Positions 1 to 12,539 of a DNA stretch of 64,000 bases are shown piece after piece. Within the stretch, counting starts at the first letter, position 1. The number at the start of each line of letters is the position of its first letter. The notes beneath the pieces were generated by a model. It searched no databases. It was given only the letters and a program-made list of their open reading frames with translations, and was not told where the DNA came from. The position numbers and the translations under genes are program-made. The stretch covers positions 112,034,477-112,098,476 of the forward strand of contig CM043949.1 of assembly GCA_014529385.2 (NCBI GenBank), in the 5' to 3' direction. The DNA is from Adiantum capillus-veneris. Lineage: Eukaryota; Streptophyta; Polypodiopsida; Polypodiales; Pteridaceae.

Positions 1-1011
1 CAGTGCAGCAAGCCCAAACGAATGGCGGTGAAGTCCCTAATCATTGGGGTGAATAAACAGGATGTCAAAGTGTTGGCCAACAAAAGATCTAGAGCTGAAA
101 GGGAGACAGAAACCGAGCGGGAGACTAGAGCTCGTAAAGGCAAAGAGAAAGTATACGAGGGGAAAGAGAAGCCTGAAACTAGCAAGAAAAGAAGGCGTCG
201 CAGGATTAAACAAACAAATTTCCAGCTTGGGCGCGGCCATCCAGAGTATGATTTGGTGAGTGATGTCCAAAGTCAAAGAGCTAATATTACTTTTGGACAG
301 TTGTTGGCATTGAACCCAACATTGAGGCGGCAGTGGTCGACTAGTATTAGCACTAGGCTACCAAAGGGTAAGGGCAATGTGCAGGCGGTGCAAAATATGG
401 CACTCAGGGTAGGTAGCCCAACGGATGTTCTTCCTTTGGTGGATGCTGCCATCGAGAAAAGGATGCAGGTCCAAGCCTATATAGATGGGGGAGCACAGGT
501 TTGCCTCATGACAGAAGCTGCGATGAAGGAAACAGGGGTCAAGGTGGTAGCCAAGTCGAATGTGCGCATGAGGATGGCTAACCATGCTAAAGCTAGGTGT
601 TTGGGCGTGGCCCAGGATGTAAGAGTGGAAGTGATGGGCATAGAGTGCCTGATTGACTCCTTTGTGATGAAAGCCGGGGATAACGCATATCCTATCATTT
701 TGGGTAGGCCATGGCTGTTGGCAATAGGTGCCAAATAGGATTGGGAAAGCAAAGTGTTTACCTTGCCTGATAAAGAGAAAGGAAGACAAGTGGTTCTGGA
801 TCTGAAGACCAAGGAAAGCCATTTTCATCCTATGGCGTCGAGAGACGAAGGGGACACCGCCAGCTATGAGTACGAGACTGAAACGGCCTATGATGAGGAC
901 TATACAAATACAGAGGAAGAAGAAAGCGAGGATGATATGCTCAAGATTGATGCTGACATGTTTGGGGTCACTGTGGAAGAACCTTGTGCGAAAGAGGAGG
1001 TGCGAGCATAG
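1..1011 (+). pseudogene. gag C-terminus and aspartic protease of the Tat element
   Basis: The frame is already open at base 1, so this is the tail of a longer gag-pol. A basic Lys/Arg/Glu-rich linker (about residues 20-75 counted from the Met at 22) is followed by a pre-protease segment with ITFGQLLALNP and then a retropepsin-like domain. Its active site reads YIDGGAQV, a DGG version of the usual D-S/T-G triad, and the C-terminal fold motif PIILGRPWL is present. A TAG at 736-738 interrupts the frame. The same frame resumes at once with a linker and an acidic patch rich in Glu/Asp before a second TAG at 1009-1011. The protease would cleave the polyprotein; this copy is broken. Confidence 0.75.
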
Positions 1012-2931
1012 GTGCATGCCAAAGGTATTGAAGAGGTGGTCAATATGCTAAGTGGAGACTTGACCAAGAAGGAGAAAGAAAGTTATGTCCAGTTGTGTGC
1101 ATCTTTTCCAAACCTATTTGCAAAGGAGTATAAAGATTTGAGAGGAGCCAAGTGTGTTGAGCACAAAATAGCCCTCAAGGAAGGATAAAAACCTAAGGCG
1201 CAGAAGCTAAGGAGATTGGGTGAAATTCAAAAGGAAGCCCTTTGGCAGGAGATCAATCAGTTACTGGATGCAGGTATTATATACCCCGTAAAGGAATCAG
1301 AGTGGGTTTCCCCAGTGGTTATCACTCCTAAAAAGAATGGGAGATGGCGGGTGTGTGTTGACTATAAGACATTGAATGCTACGACCAAGAGGAATCACTA
1401 CCCATTGCCGTTTCAGGATGAGATTTTGAATCAGGTGGCTGGCCATGAGAGGTATTCCATTATGGATGGGTTTTCAGGTTACTTTCAAATAGGGCTTTCT
1501 CTTGAAGACCAACTAAAGACGACATTCATATCTCCATGGGGTTGCTTTGCCTATCGTAGGATGCCTTTTGGGTTGGTGAATGCCTATGCCACGTTTCAAG
1601 ATTGGATGAACAAGGTGTTTGGCCCTTGTTTGGGTAGGTTCATTAGGGTTTTCATGGACGACATTGGATGTTATAGCTCAAGGGCGGATCATTTGTCAAA
1701 GCTGCAATTGTGTTTTCAGAGGCTCGATGAAGAGGGAGGTCAGTTGAACCCCAAGAAGTGCAAATTAGTAGAGCCCCGAGCGTCATTGTTGGGCCATGTG
1801 GTGTCACAAAATGGGATTGAAGCAAATCCAGAAAAGGTCAAGGCTCTAGTCTTGATGGAGCCTCCTCCCATTGCACGGGCTTTGGCGTCGTTCGTGCACA
1901 GGCTGAAGTATTTTTCAAGGTTTTTTTGGATGTTTTCACAGTATGTATACCCCCTTCAAAAAAGGGCGTAGCTGGTGCATGGTTTTAAATGGGATGAAGA
2001 GGCTCACGTAGCTTTTGACAGGGTGAAAGAAATCTTGTGTCAACTACCTACGGTGTGTCCTCCCAATCATGAAGATGATTTTTATGTTTCCATGACGGTA
2101 GGCACTGTAGCCATTGGGGCAATACTATTGCAAAAGGTGGGAAGGAGCTATAAACCTATTTATTTTGAAAACAGGGTGATAAGTCCTGGGGAGGCAACCT
2201 ACACCGAAGCCGAACAGTGGGTGAAGGCCTTAGTTTTCGCCTGCAAGAAGTTCAAGGTGTATCTCATCGTGCGAAATTTTTTTGTGCTAACGGCCAATAA
2301 TTTATTGCCGGAGGTAGTGTTGCACTTGAAGCCAGGGAAACGGATCATGAAGTGGGTGATAGAGCTACAAGAATTTGAGTTTGAATTCAAAGTTGACCAT
2401 ACAAGTCGATCTCACCTGGTAGATATTCTAATCAGCAAGGCGGTTGATTTGCCGGTCTCTCACAGGGTGGTGCGGGATGAAACCAAGGAGGATCCTGACT
2501 TAGCGGAAGCTTTTACCATGTGGTTTGATGGAGCATATAGGAGGGTAATACAAAAAGCAAGTGGAGGTGTGGTGATACGAGATCCACGCAACAGGGTGAT
2601 TTTTTCAAAAGCCTATGACTTGGAGGATGTTCATACCAATAATGAGGCGGAGTATCTTACCCTCCATTTAGGTTTGAAACAGTGTGTCGAGTTTGGTATA
2701 TGGAGGTTGGTAGTGAAAGGTGAGGCACTATTAGTCATCAAGCAGTTGTTGGGCCAATGGCAGGTGAAACGGGATTCATTAAAGCATTGGTTCTATGCCA
2801 TCAAGAGGTTGCTGAAGTTTTTTGAGGAGGTTCAGTTCAAGCATATTAGAAGAGAGCAGAACCAAGAAGCAAATCACCAGCTTGCAAGCAGCAAAGTACA
2901 AGTGCATGTTCAGGTATATATGTGGCCCTAG
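1012..2931 (+). pseudogene. reverse transcriptase, RNase H and archaeal-type RNase H of the Tat element
   Basis: This continues the frame of the protease. RT motifs include WRVCVDYKTLN, MPFGLVNA and the catalytic box FMDDI near 1655-1670. Stops are TAA at 1186-1188 before RT and TAG at 1969-1971 after it. The RNase H that follows (1975 to about 2450) is diverged and lacks an obvious acidic triad, as is known for Tat elements. A second RNase H runs from about 2518 to 2890: FDGA and NNEAEY keep the first two acids, but the third site reads GEA where GDS is usual and the last reads ANHQLA where ADHQLA is expected. The enzyme would copy element RNA into DNA and remove the RNA strand; this copy is inactive. 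Confidence 0.82.
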
Positions 2932-4202
2932 CCACCTATGCTGGTCGTGAGACCTTGAAAGAGATTGAAGACTTTTTAAATACCGGTCAGTGCTCTGAAA
3001 GATTGTCTAAGCTACAAAAGCGGAGGATAGTACAGCAATCTCACAAGATTATACTGATAGGGGAAGATCTTATGACCTATGGACGGGATGAAGTTCTGCG
3101 AAGGGTACTTTATAAGGAAGAAATCGGTATGGTGCTGCAGCAATGTCATGAGGAAAGTGGGCATCAAGGTAAAGACCAGGTTTTGTATCGAATCTTGAGA
3201 GCGGGTTTTTGGTGGCCGTCGATAGTACGTGATGTGCACTATTGGTGCAAAACCTGCCATGAATGTCAGACTATGGGTGAGAAAAGGCTGATAGCCGAAT
3301 CGCAGGGAGCTATCATTGCCCAAGATGCTTTTGAGAAGTGGGGCCATCCACTCCCGAAGTCAGCAAGCGGTAAAAAATACATTGTAGTGGAAATTGACTA
3401 CCTTACCAGGTGGGTCGAGGCCAAAGCTGTAAAGGAGGTCTATGCACAGATTGTAGCCCACTTTGTTTTCGATAACATTTGTTGTCGTTTTGGAGTGCTG
3501 TGGGTACTCATTTCTGATAGAGGCCAAGGATTCAAGAGCAATCTTATGCAAGCATTAGTGGAGAAATTAAAGATTCAGCATCGATTTTCCTCGCCTTATC
3601 ATCCCCAATGCAATGGTCTTGTGGAGAGTGCCAATGGACAAATCATCAAGATGCTGACAAAGTATGTGTATAAGCAAGAGACAGAATGTGAGATCAATTT
3701 AGAGAAGTGTCTATGGGCCTATAGGACATCCTACAAAGTGGCAACCAACTTTACTCCCTTTGAGTTGGTTTATGGCAAGGAGGCAATACTGCCAATGCAT
3801 GCACAACTCGGTGCTTTGAAAGGTATGTGGCGCATCAATGCCACTCCACAAGCTGTCTTACAGGATAGGATTGCCAACCTTGAGGCATTACAGATGAATA
3901 GAGAAGCAGCAGCAGACTACTACATGAAGTAGCAGGAAAGACAAGTGTCTAAAGTCAATAAGAGTCTGCCAAACAAGAAGATAGAGGAAGGAGACTTGGT
4001 AATGAAATACGAGAGCTACTTGGACTTCACCTTCCAAAAGAAGTTCAAGAAGAAATGGACGGGTCCGTACAAAGTGCAAAAGGCATTTTCGAATGGGACC
4101 TATCAGTTGGTGAGATTCATTGGTAAATTTCTCAGGCACAGGGTAAATGGTGTACGGCTGAAGCTGTACTTTGACAGAGGTCCGGTGCCTGATGTGAACT
4201 AG
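2922..4202 (+). pseudogene. integrase of the Tat element
   Basis: The frame differs from the upstream RT-RNase H frame, so an indel lies just before it. The zinc-binding HHCC domain is clear (CHEESGH followed by CKTCHEC, about 3147-3275). The core holds SDRGQGF and NGLVESANGQ, carrying the second Asp and the Glu of the DDE triad. The first Asp normally sits in a WG-hDhhGP motif; here that stretch is shortened to WGHPLP, which suggests a small in-frame deletion of that residue. TAG at 3930-3932 interrupts the end, after which the same frame gives the C-terminal SH3-like part with KKWTGPYKV and ends at 4202. The enzyme would insert element DNA into chromosomes. Confidence 0.82.
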
Positions 4203-4656
4203 ATTGTAGTCGGGGGGGTTGGGCAACCCACCTGAGGAGATTTGAAAGTAACAGATTGTACATATTGCACATAATGTACATATGGTTGTGCCTTTTTCCG
4301 TATGCTTGAGTGCCAGTGAAGTGTTGCAAATTTCAAGTTGGGTGAAAGCGTGGTTTGGTGGTACAAAAAAATGACCTATTTTACTTCTACCAATGAAAAA
4401 GTGGGGACCGGTGAAAATTTTGTAGTTTAGGTCAAAACTTTTAGGACCTTGTGTTTTTAGATTCTCCTTTTGAAGATCTATCCAGTGATATATAGTATGA
4501 TAGGTAGTTTTTCAAGTGACATGTAGAAATTGTAGCTCAAAGATTTGTAAAGGTGCTATCAAGGACAGTCCTTTTTGTACCACCAAAGCGTGCTTTTAGC
4601 CAGTTCTGTAAATATGCTTTTGGTTGAACATGAATGTTCAACTAGGGGGTGGGCAA
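4203..4656 (+). other. 3' untranslated region of the Tat element with polypurine tract
   Basis: No coding potential is seen. The purine-rich run AGGGGGTGGG at 4644-4653 sits three bases before the inferred LTR start and is a good candidate for the polypurine tract that primes second-strand synthesis. Confidence 0.55.
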
Positions 4657-5964
4657 TGATGGTGCAACCAAAGTTGTGGTCCGTGCCAGGAAGGGTGACA
4701 AGCAGTGCTATGGATGCTAGAAGGTGCATGGCGGCGAGCTAAAGCAGCTGGGAAAGTCCTTGGCAGACCAGTGGCAGCGGAAATGTATGTCTAAAGTGGT
4801 TTTTTAGGCCAAGGTGCCTTCAAATTGGGATAATTGGGATGGCAGAACAAAGTGTCCAAAATGTAGGTAATGTGCCTTGGAATGTAGGGTTCAAGATGCT
4901 CTTGAGGCTCCTCCAGACGGCTCATCAAACGGAGCTTCGGTGTGAAAGATGTGCCAGTTCGAAGTTGGAAGGTCTTGCAGATCTCCGACGGGCACGCGAG
5001 ATGGGGACAAGTGGCCCGAGCTAGAATGCGCAAGCAAGTGTGTAAAGCTCAAGTTGTGGAGCATGCCGATCTTTTTGGATCGCTATTTGGAGCTCAGACG
5101 TGCAAATTATAGGCCGACGAAGTTTTCAAGTGGGGTAGTTATGGGCTCGTTGTGCGACAGTGGTAGGCGCATCGACAAGGGGTTTGTTAAGCTCGTTAAG
5201 ATTATCAAAAAACAAATGCACATGATGTGAGGAATTAGCCGTAGTTTATGGCTCGTTGATCGGGACCATGGTCGGGTAGATACGCCAAGGTCAATGGGAG
5301 GCGATCACAAATATGTTTCCATTTTTTGGTAGTTTTGATTGACAGCCTTGAAAAAGATTGAAGTGCGAGAAAATTTTTCATGGTTTCGAACCAACAGAAT
5401 GACATTCCAATGGATGGACACGATGGGTGTTTGGCACGCCTAAGTGCACGAAGCACCGACCACGTGTGGAAACCTCTACTTGAAAATCTCTTTATTGTAG
5501 CCTAACTTCAAAAGTAAAAGATGGTTGGGATTTGGGAAGGGAAAGAAAGAAGAATAAGCAAAGTAGAACTAAGCTGAGCCATGGAGCCTTTAAAAGCCTT
5601 TAGAATTCTTTTATAAGGAAAGAAAAGGGGAAACCCTTTTTAGAACAAGTGACAAATCACAAGGCCTGCCAATAGATGAAATGAATTACAAACACAAAAG
5701 GGAAACACAAAATCTACAAGGATGGAAGTCACATTGACAACAGCAAGGGTTACCTTTGAGTGCGAGCAATGCCTTTTTTATGGCTGAAGAAGAGGCTTTA
5801 TTCAACTTTTTTTTAGGGTTAAGTTTTTTGTTGTGCAAGGAGGAATCAGAGGATTGATTGAGGTTTTAAAAGAGGTGAAAAATCAACAACAGTATTGCAC
5901 TTCGTAATCTCAAGCTCTATGCAACAAAGGTGCTTCGACACGCTCGGACTACAGTGCATCATCA
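4657..5964 (+). repeat. inferred 3' LTR of the Tat element
   Basis: The segment starts TGATGGTGCA directly after the polypurine tract and the proposed end is TGCATCATCA at 5955-5964, an inverted match with one mismatch. This gives a 1308-bp LTR with TG...CA termini, a normal size for the lineage. No partner LTR is in the window, so the boundary at the right end is inference. Confidence 0.5.
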
Positions 5965-8321
5965 AAACTAACATCTACAAACATACGCTCATGTCAATGC
6001 TCAAGATTACATGCTCAAGGTAATCACAAGTCAAGTAATTGCTTGTTAACAATGTACTCACCATTCATGGGAGTATCCATTGTATTAGGTATATAAAACT
6101 AGAATAGCAAGCAACTATGAGCAAGAAGACCTTAGGCTCGAGGAATAGCATATGTATTTTGTGCTAGAGATAATTGTTTATATAGGAGCTGTGAGAGTAG
6201 TGGAAAGCAGATGTAGTGATGTCTCTTTGTATGATGAGAGCCAATGCCTCACGTTCAGCATAGAAACCTAGACAGAGAGATTGCAATAAGATGATGCAAT
6301 ATCTTCTCATAAATGATCATTACACGTTTATACATTAAAATGCACGTTTTTTGAGGGTGACTTTATAATTTGGCTTGGTAGCATAAGTGTGTATTTATTT
6401 TTCTTTTTTTAAAAGAGTAAATTGAACACCTCACAATAAATCAAAATAAAATGGCGTAAATTATTGTTAAAAATTATCTACTAGGATGATGCATTATCAT
6501 GAGCAACATGTTTTTTTCAAAAGATTTTAATATTATCAAAAGTTTAAAAAATCTAAATTTAGACTTATTATTTAAAATATTGAAACGTCTTGACTCCATA
6601 AAAAACCTAGTGCAAATAAAAATCCTAATATTTTAATAAAGATAGATCATTCTAAAAAATATTTATAATATTAAAATTAAGTTAGTGCACAATAATATTT
6701 TCTTGATTTTGATAAATATTTAATGGAAAATGATGACGACTAAAGGGCTATTTTGCACAGAGATTTTACGCTACGACGAAACAAATTAGCAACAAAACAG
6801 ACTTAAAAAAATTATTAAACAAATTTATCCGCGAATACAATTAAATTCCGCCTTGACATTTGTCTTTCCCTCTACTATAAGCTCAGAACAGAACACCCAA
6901 CAACATAACGGACGTGAATCCATAGTTGGATATATAATCATCATCACAACTTATCCAATAGAAAAGTATACCATTCATTTTAATGCTCAGTCTGTTTTTA
7001 TTTCATCTCTGTTCATCTAGAGATGAATATCTAGAGATGAATAGCAAATGAGTAGACATCATAGCAAATTCCCAAAATCCCCGATAAACAAAGAGCAAAG
7101 ACTCTATTGCGTTGCTTGTAGAGGCATAACAGAAATACTCAAGGACAGAAAGAACTTGACACATACTACATACAAAACACTAACCATAATCACAAGACAG
7201 CAGGAGATGGAAACAAGGGTGCTAATTCTCACATTACCAAGGAAAGACTGAATAATATATAAAAACCAATCCTAAGCATCAAGGATGCTATCACGGGAGT
7301 CTAAAAAGCAAAGTATACTCTTCGAAGATCTGCCTTGCGAGCCTGAGCAGGTGAGAGTAGCAAAACATTCTAGAAGTACTCAAAGTCTTTTCCTCACTCA
7401 ACTTAAAGAGAAAACAGTGAACGTCAACTGGTGCATACAAGAAGAAGCCTTGAGCTTCTTCAACAGCCACAAACCATAATTAAACAAGGTGTTAGAGCTA
7501 TACAAATAGCCAAGATGAGGGCCTAAGATCGACATATATGTGTGTAGGTACTCAAAGAAGGTTTCATCAGCAGATCTGCAAGGTCAAAGCAGACAATTGT
7601 TATCATAGATAACATGAATAAACACCGAAACCCTAAACATTTCAACACTAAGAAGAACAGACAAAGATTCTCCTTGCATCACGATCAGACTATCGGACTC
7701 CTTATCAATTCCAATCCACACAAAAAAACATAGAAAACAACATGAAGCATAGCCAAGGCTATCCGGCCCCAGTCCATACCCGAAACCTCGACATTAACTA
7801 ACCTTGAAGTTATCTGAAGCCAATGATTAGTTTAACTAATCTCCAAGTGCTAATGCTTGCACTGAGTCCCAGCCCCTCTCAACTAACTTCTTACGGCTAC
7901 GTCCCAGCAAACCCATCTCGATGGCTTCTACTACCCTGCAATCCGAAGCAAAATTAAATACAGAAAATACAAGTGATAAAAAGCAAGGCAAGCTAGAAAT
8001 ATAGCACACCTGTAAGAAAAAAAAAATGCAGCTACCTTTGCAATATATCTGCGCATTAGCCATGCCAAGATGTGCTCTTGCATTGTATCCATATGCAGCT
8101 TCTGCACCGCATTCGAGGTCATGCTCAAACTGTCAAGCTCGCGAGCAGTATCAACTCACGCAGTTTGGCGTTTGCAAGCGACTTTCCTCATTGTCTAGCA
8201 TGAGAACTCGAAGAGCTGAGGATCCATGGAGACTGCAGTTGGGCGGCCCATGAGATGCCTCTTGAACAATGCCCGATACCTGATACATGGAAAGACCTGT
8301 GTCAAAGCACAGTGCGCGCGT
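5965..8321. other. no gene recognised
   Basis: AT-rich intergenic DNA, especially 6300-6870. Short ORFs at 7048-7251 and 7285-7479 have no recognisable domain or conserved motif. No repeat with another part of the window was noticed. Confidence 0.5.
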
Positions 8322-8354
<33 letters not shown>

Positions 8355-8355
8355 G
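8322..8355. repeat. (GA)n microsatellite
   Basis: A GA dinucleotide run with one GC interruption near 8345. Confidence 0.9.
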
Positions 8356-9299
8356 TATGGTGTTGCACCCTGTCGAGCTCACAAAATGGTCACGCTCTGG
8401 TCTTCACCGCCTTGAAGGGGTTTGCACAAGGGTCCGCACCCAAGCAACCTCGTCGAGCTCCATCCCTCTGACGCTGTGGCTGCAGACGAGACAGAAGTGC
8501 CACTTAAGCTCCAAATGAGGAGCTCTTCAAAAACCTAGACCCATCCCTCCAAAAATCATCACAAGCCAATAAAACTCCTACACGTGGGCAATCTATATCC
8601 CTACTTCTACCAACCACCTAGGATACCCATTTTGTGCGCATAGTGGCCACATTCCTAGCCACTTTAATCATGCCACAACGTGGTGCTTGATAAAAAATCA
8701 CTAAATGAACATAAAATAAATAAAAAATATTTTAGTCAGCAAAAAGAGAAGTGATCTCTATAGCCTTTGCCCTTTGGGCAGGCCAAAAAGGGGCAAAAGA
8801 AGGAGGGCAAAGACGGCGCTTGGGAATAAGTTTTTTGGAGGAGTCTTTTGGCTTGGAGAGAGAAGGGAGGAAAAAAGAGGGGTTTTTTTTGGGGGACGCA
8901 GGAACTAGGCAAGCTTCGGTAGATGGTCGGCTTCTTTGCAAGCTTGGTTGAGGGCGAGGCAAGGCCAAGGAGCGACTCTTGACGAAAGGGCTTTCGGACG
9001 ATGAGAGCTCGAAAGGAAAGGAGCTCACTTGCATGCGTGCGCGGCTCAACAACGAAAATAGGAGGAAGAAGTCCGATTCTCGACGACTGCACCAACGAGG
9101 GTTGTCGTCAGTGATCAGTTTTTTATGTCCGTCAAGGCTGTGTTGACGAGGCTGTTTGTACCAAGTTGTGCTGAGAAAAGGAAAGCAAGGATTGCCCACA
9201 TTTTTGTGTCATTTTGCCTTCCCGCCTCTGTTCTGCACCTTTTGTGCTTGTGTCCGCGGTGTCAGATGTGTGTGTAGGCAAGTGTGCCCCCATCGAACC
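8356..9299. other. no gene recognised; purine-skewed spacer
   Basis: The stretch 8750-9060 is rich in G and A on the plus strand and keeps several frames open by composition. No family motif was recognised. Confidence 0.4.
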
Positions 9300-9490
9300 G
9301 GCGGTGTCTTGTGGCAAAGAGAAAGAGCGAGGTTTTGGGTGTGCGAGCGAAGCTCGAAAGTGTGTCATGAGGTGTATATGTCGTGATCTTAGGCGGTGTC
9401 TTGTGGCAAAGAGAAAGAGCGAGATTTTGGGTGTGCGAGGGAAGCTCAAAAGTGTGTCATGAGGTGTATATGTGTTCGATCGTGATCTTA
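9300..9490 (+). repeat. two-copy tandem duplication, 92-bp unit
   Basis: The unit beginning GGCGGTGTCTTGTGGCAAAG at 9300 recurs at 9392 with few substitutions. Both copies end in CGTGATCTTA; the second has a short extra GTTCGAT segment before it. Confidence 0.85.
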
Positions 9491-10154
9491 TATAGTGTGG
9501 TTGACTCGAGAGATGTGCATGCGGTGGTCAGCTAGTAGGAAAGAGATTTTTTGAAGATGAATCCTAGTGGATTGGGCTGCCGTGTTTACCCTGGGCTGTA
9601 GAGAGGCAAGCTACTTGTGTCTCGGGTGTGTTCCCCTTTCCCCCTATCCATCGTGTAGGTAAAACTGGTTATAGAGGGATTCATAACTCGTATTCCTGAG
9701 GTGATAACGGAGACCTAAATTCATTTATCACCAAGATTTTCAATTGGTTAAGTAGTTTTTCCCATTTGGTGAATCTATAGGAGTCAAAAAATTTGGTTGT
9801 ACGCTTAGCAGCAAGCTGTTTTTTGACCATATCTCTTAGTTCGTGCATGATTTTTACATGACACCAAAGAGATAAAATGTTTCAAATGATGTGTTTTATC
9901 TTTGGAAAAGGGTTTGGGCTAATTCATAAAGGTTTGTGAGTTATAGCCAAAAGAGTGTTCCTCCGCTTCTATGACGTGAAACAAAAAGCATTTTTTATGC
10001 ACGCACGTGATCATAAACGCATCATGTGCATAAATTAGCATGTTAAACATGATGAAATAATCATGGGGCAACTTTTTATGTACTCGGTTAATCCATGCAT
10101 GCACTCGTATATGAAAAAACAATCACCGAAAGGGCGACTACTTAGAAAAACGAC

Positions 10155-10199
<45 letters not shown>

Positions 10200-10386
10200 G
10201 ATGGCTATGGAGTTTAGAGCTTTCACCATGCTTTAGAATCGATTAGGGGTTGTCGAAAGGCTTCTTGATTTGCCGCAAGAGAGCGGTGATGAGAGCTACA
10301 TAGACGTATCCGCCACGAAAGCTTCCGAAGAGAGCGTAAATCGTGAAACGAGAGAGAAGATAGTAAGCAGGTAGAGAGAGAGTATC

Positions 10387-10444
<58 letters not shown>

Positions 10445-10964
10445 AGAGCTTATGGAGATGGTGATGAAGAGCTTACACCACTCCGTATAATAGATAAGTA
10501 TAGCCTTGTGATAGTAGACGCAATAGACAGCACTGAAAATTGAGCACTCTATCCCAATTTAAAGGTTCTTCAACTGCCCGGAGTGTGTCCCAAGCTGAAA
10601 ATAGCACTAGATTTGCAGCTAGGAATAGCTTCCTGCTTTTGAGAACTTTCCTACTAAAAACAAGCCTTTGCTTTTGGTGGTCAAGTTTTCCACTTACCAT
10701 TCAATTTTTACAGCAAAATTGGCCAATTGAACAATATATGGCCAACTAATGGAAATCGTAGATAGACAATGCCGCATCGTAATGACCCAACATAATTATG
10801 ACTTTCCCGTACTACCCCGACGTATTTACGGTACCGATTTTTTATAAAAATAATTCTCGTAAAAATCCCGTTTGGTCTCGTTTTTGCTCCGAGTAATCAT
10901 TTTTAACTCCGACGGGGACTAAAATTAATATTTCTATATTTAGGTCATCATAAAAAGCATATTG
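9491..10964. other. no gene recognised; contains two (AG)n microsatellites
   Basis: AG dinucleotide runs occupy 10157-10195 and 10389-10439. The rest has no recognisable coding or repeat structure. Confidence 0.6.
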
Positions 10965-11345
10965 CTCTTAAAAAAACACCGAAAAGCACGAAAAGCTAAA
11001 AATAATGTAATAAGTAAAACAAAATAATTTTTTAAAATTGAACCATAAGTTCCCCTTGTCCACTGAAATAAGAAAGAGGATTCGCTTTGTACTAAAAAGC
11101 ACTAAAAACCATGAAAAGCTATAAATAGTGTGAAAAGCACTCAAAAAATATATTTTTACAAAATTGGACCATAGCTTCCCTGGAACATGTAGATCAAGGA
11201 TCCGACCTTGCTTTTTGCAAGAAAACACCTAAAAGCATAAAAAGCATGAAAAAAAAAAAATAGCGGATTTTTTTAAAACTTAACCAAACGTCTGTCTAAC
11301 CTACTGGAACATGGAAACGGTCTTGCTTTTTACTTTACAACCTTC
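10965..11345. repeat. degenerate tandem repeat, about 125-bp units
   Basis: Three diverged units carry the same order of words: an AAAAGCA(C/T)-AAAAGCT stretch, a T-rich spacer, a (G)AACC/GGACCAT(A)AGCTTCCC-type block and a GGATTCGCTTTG or ATCCGACCTTGC block. Units start near 10970, 11090 and 11220. Confidence 0.55.
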
Positions 11346-11821
11346 CAATACTGTCAATTAAGCATCTGAAAACAAAATTTGACAATACTGAAAGCTAATT
11401 TTTCTTTTTTTTAGAAGAGACCCGAAAATTGGGGATCTTACACAAAGAATCGATATTGTGTTGCACATTGCTGCAACTTATTGAATCAGTAAAACTCACA
11501 TAATCACTAGAATCTAAAGAATCCATGAAAGAAATGCAACACACGTTCTGATAGAAATGAAGATTAACGAGAAATGCTAAGATGTATACAAAGGCAGACA
11601 ATGACACTACCACAAATCTCTACATGAAAGATGGAAACAAAAACCAGTATGGTGAGTGAGCAAGGATACAAGAACATTGGAAATAGGAATGAAGCTCATT
11701 GTTGTTACCAAGACATATGCTAAAGAAGCCTAATAATCTTATCCAACAATGCTCCTATGCCAAATCTCCAAATGATGTGGATGAGTGAGGGGAGATCATT
11801 TTGGATCTAGATAAGGAACAC

Positions 11822-12155
11822 GGACCGATGAAGGTGTTGATGAAGATACTCAAGAAGTAGCTACTGCTTCAGATCTATACCTTCATGTAGAGGTTTGAAG
11901 GTGAGGTTGAGTGATTAACCCGACCTTCACCTCTAGATGAGGAAGAAGAACCAAAGAAGGTGTCGATGAAGATACTCCAGAAGAAGCAGTTGTGTTGCAG
12001 ATCTTCATCTTTCCATCGAGGTGTGAAGGTGAGGCGGAGTGATCAATGGAGAAGGAAGGCGTTGATGAAGATATTGTAGAAGTATCCAATGTTGTAGATC
12101 TACAACTTTCTATAGAGGTGTGAAGGTGAGGTTGAGTGATCAATGGACAAGGGAG
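11822..12155 (+). repeat. degenerate tandem repeat, about 110-130-bp units
   Basis: Three units share GTGTTGATGAAGATACT, a block ending in CAGATCT or GTAGATCT, and GAGGTGTGAAGGTGAGG followed by GAGTGATCAATGG. The unit ends lie near 11930, 12045 and 12150. Confidence 0.65.
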
Positions 12156-12539
12156 GTTTCAAACCTTTGTTGCAAGAGGTATTTGGAGGGAAAGTTGGGC
12201 TTGAAGAAGGATATGTAGGTCTCGTAGCTAGAGGGGAGAGAGAGAGTAGATGTAGCAGCCTTAGAGAGAGGTCTATACTATGTCATCTCAGAGGACTCGG
12301 GCGAAAAAGCGATAAAAAGGGGAGAAATCCACAAAAAATATGGCAAAGTAATAAAGTTAGAAGTGTTTTTGTATGCACTTTTGTGAAAAATACTGATCCA
12401 TTTGACCTCAAACTAGAAAGGGGTCTAGAAGGCGAGGACGGTCCCAGCAGGCAGGAACTACCCCTTAGAAGGTCGACTAGCGGTAATTACCGTAGGTAGT
12501 TACTATAGTAACTCTTGAGAGCTTTCAATAGGACCCCCT

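Larger units (their letters stand above)
1..5964 (+). mobile_element. Ty3/gypsy LTR retrotransposon, Tat lineage (5' part outside window, decayed)
   Basis: The coding order is gag end, protease, reverse transcriptase, RNase H, a second RNase H, then integrase, followed by a polypurine tract and an LTR-like segment. A second, archaeal-type RNase H between the RT-linked RNase H and integrase is the known hallmark of the plant Tat lineage (Ogre, Retand and relatives). In-frame stops lie at 736-738, 1009-1011, 1186-1188, 1969-1971 and 3930-3932, and a frame change lies near 2905-2931, so the copy cannot make its polyprotein. The 5' LTR and most of gag are outside the window, so neither LTR age nor target duplication can be checked here. 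Confidence 0.85.

Noticed and set aside
358-1017. 219-residue minus-strand ORF
   Set aside because: Antisense shadow of the Tat protease region.
8736-9199. Overlapping minus-strand ORFs of 119-155 residues
   Set aside because: Ser/Pro/Leu-rich translations of a purine-skewed strand with no conserved motif.
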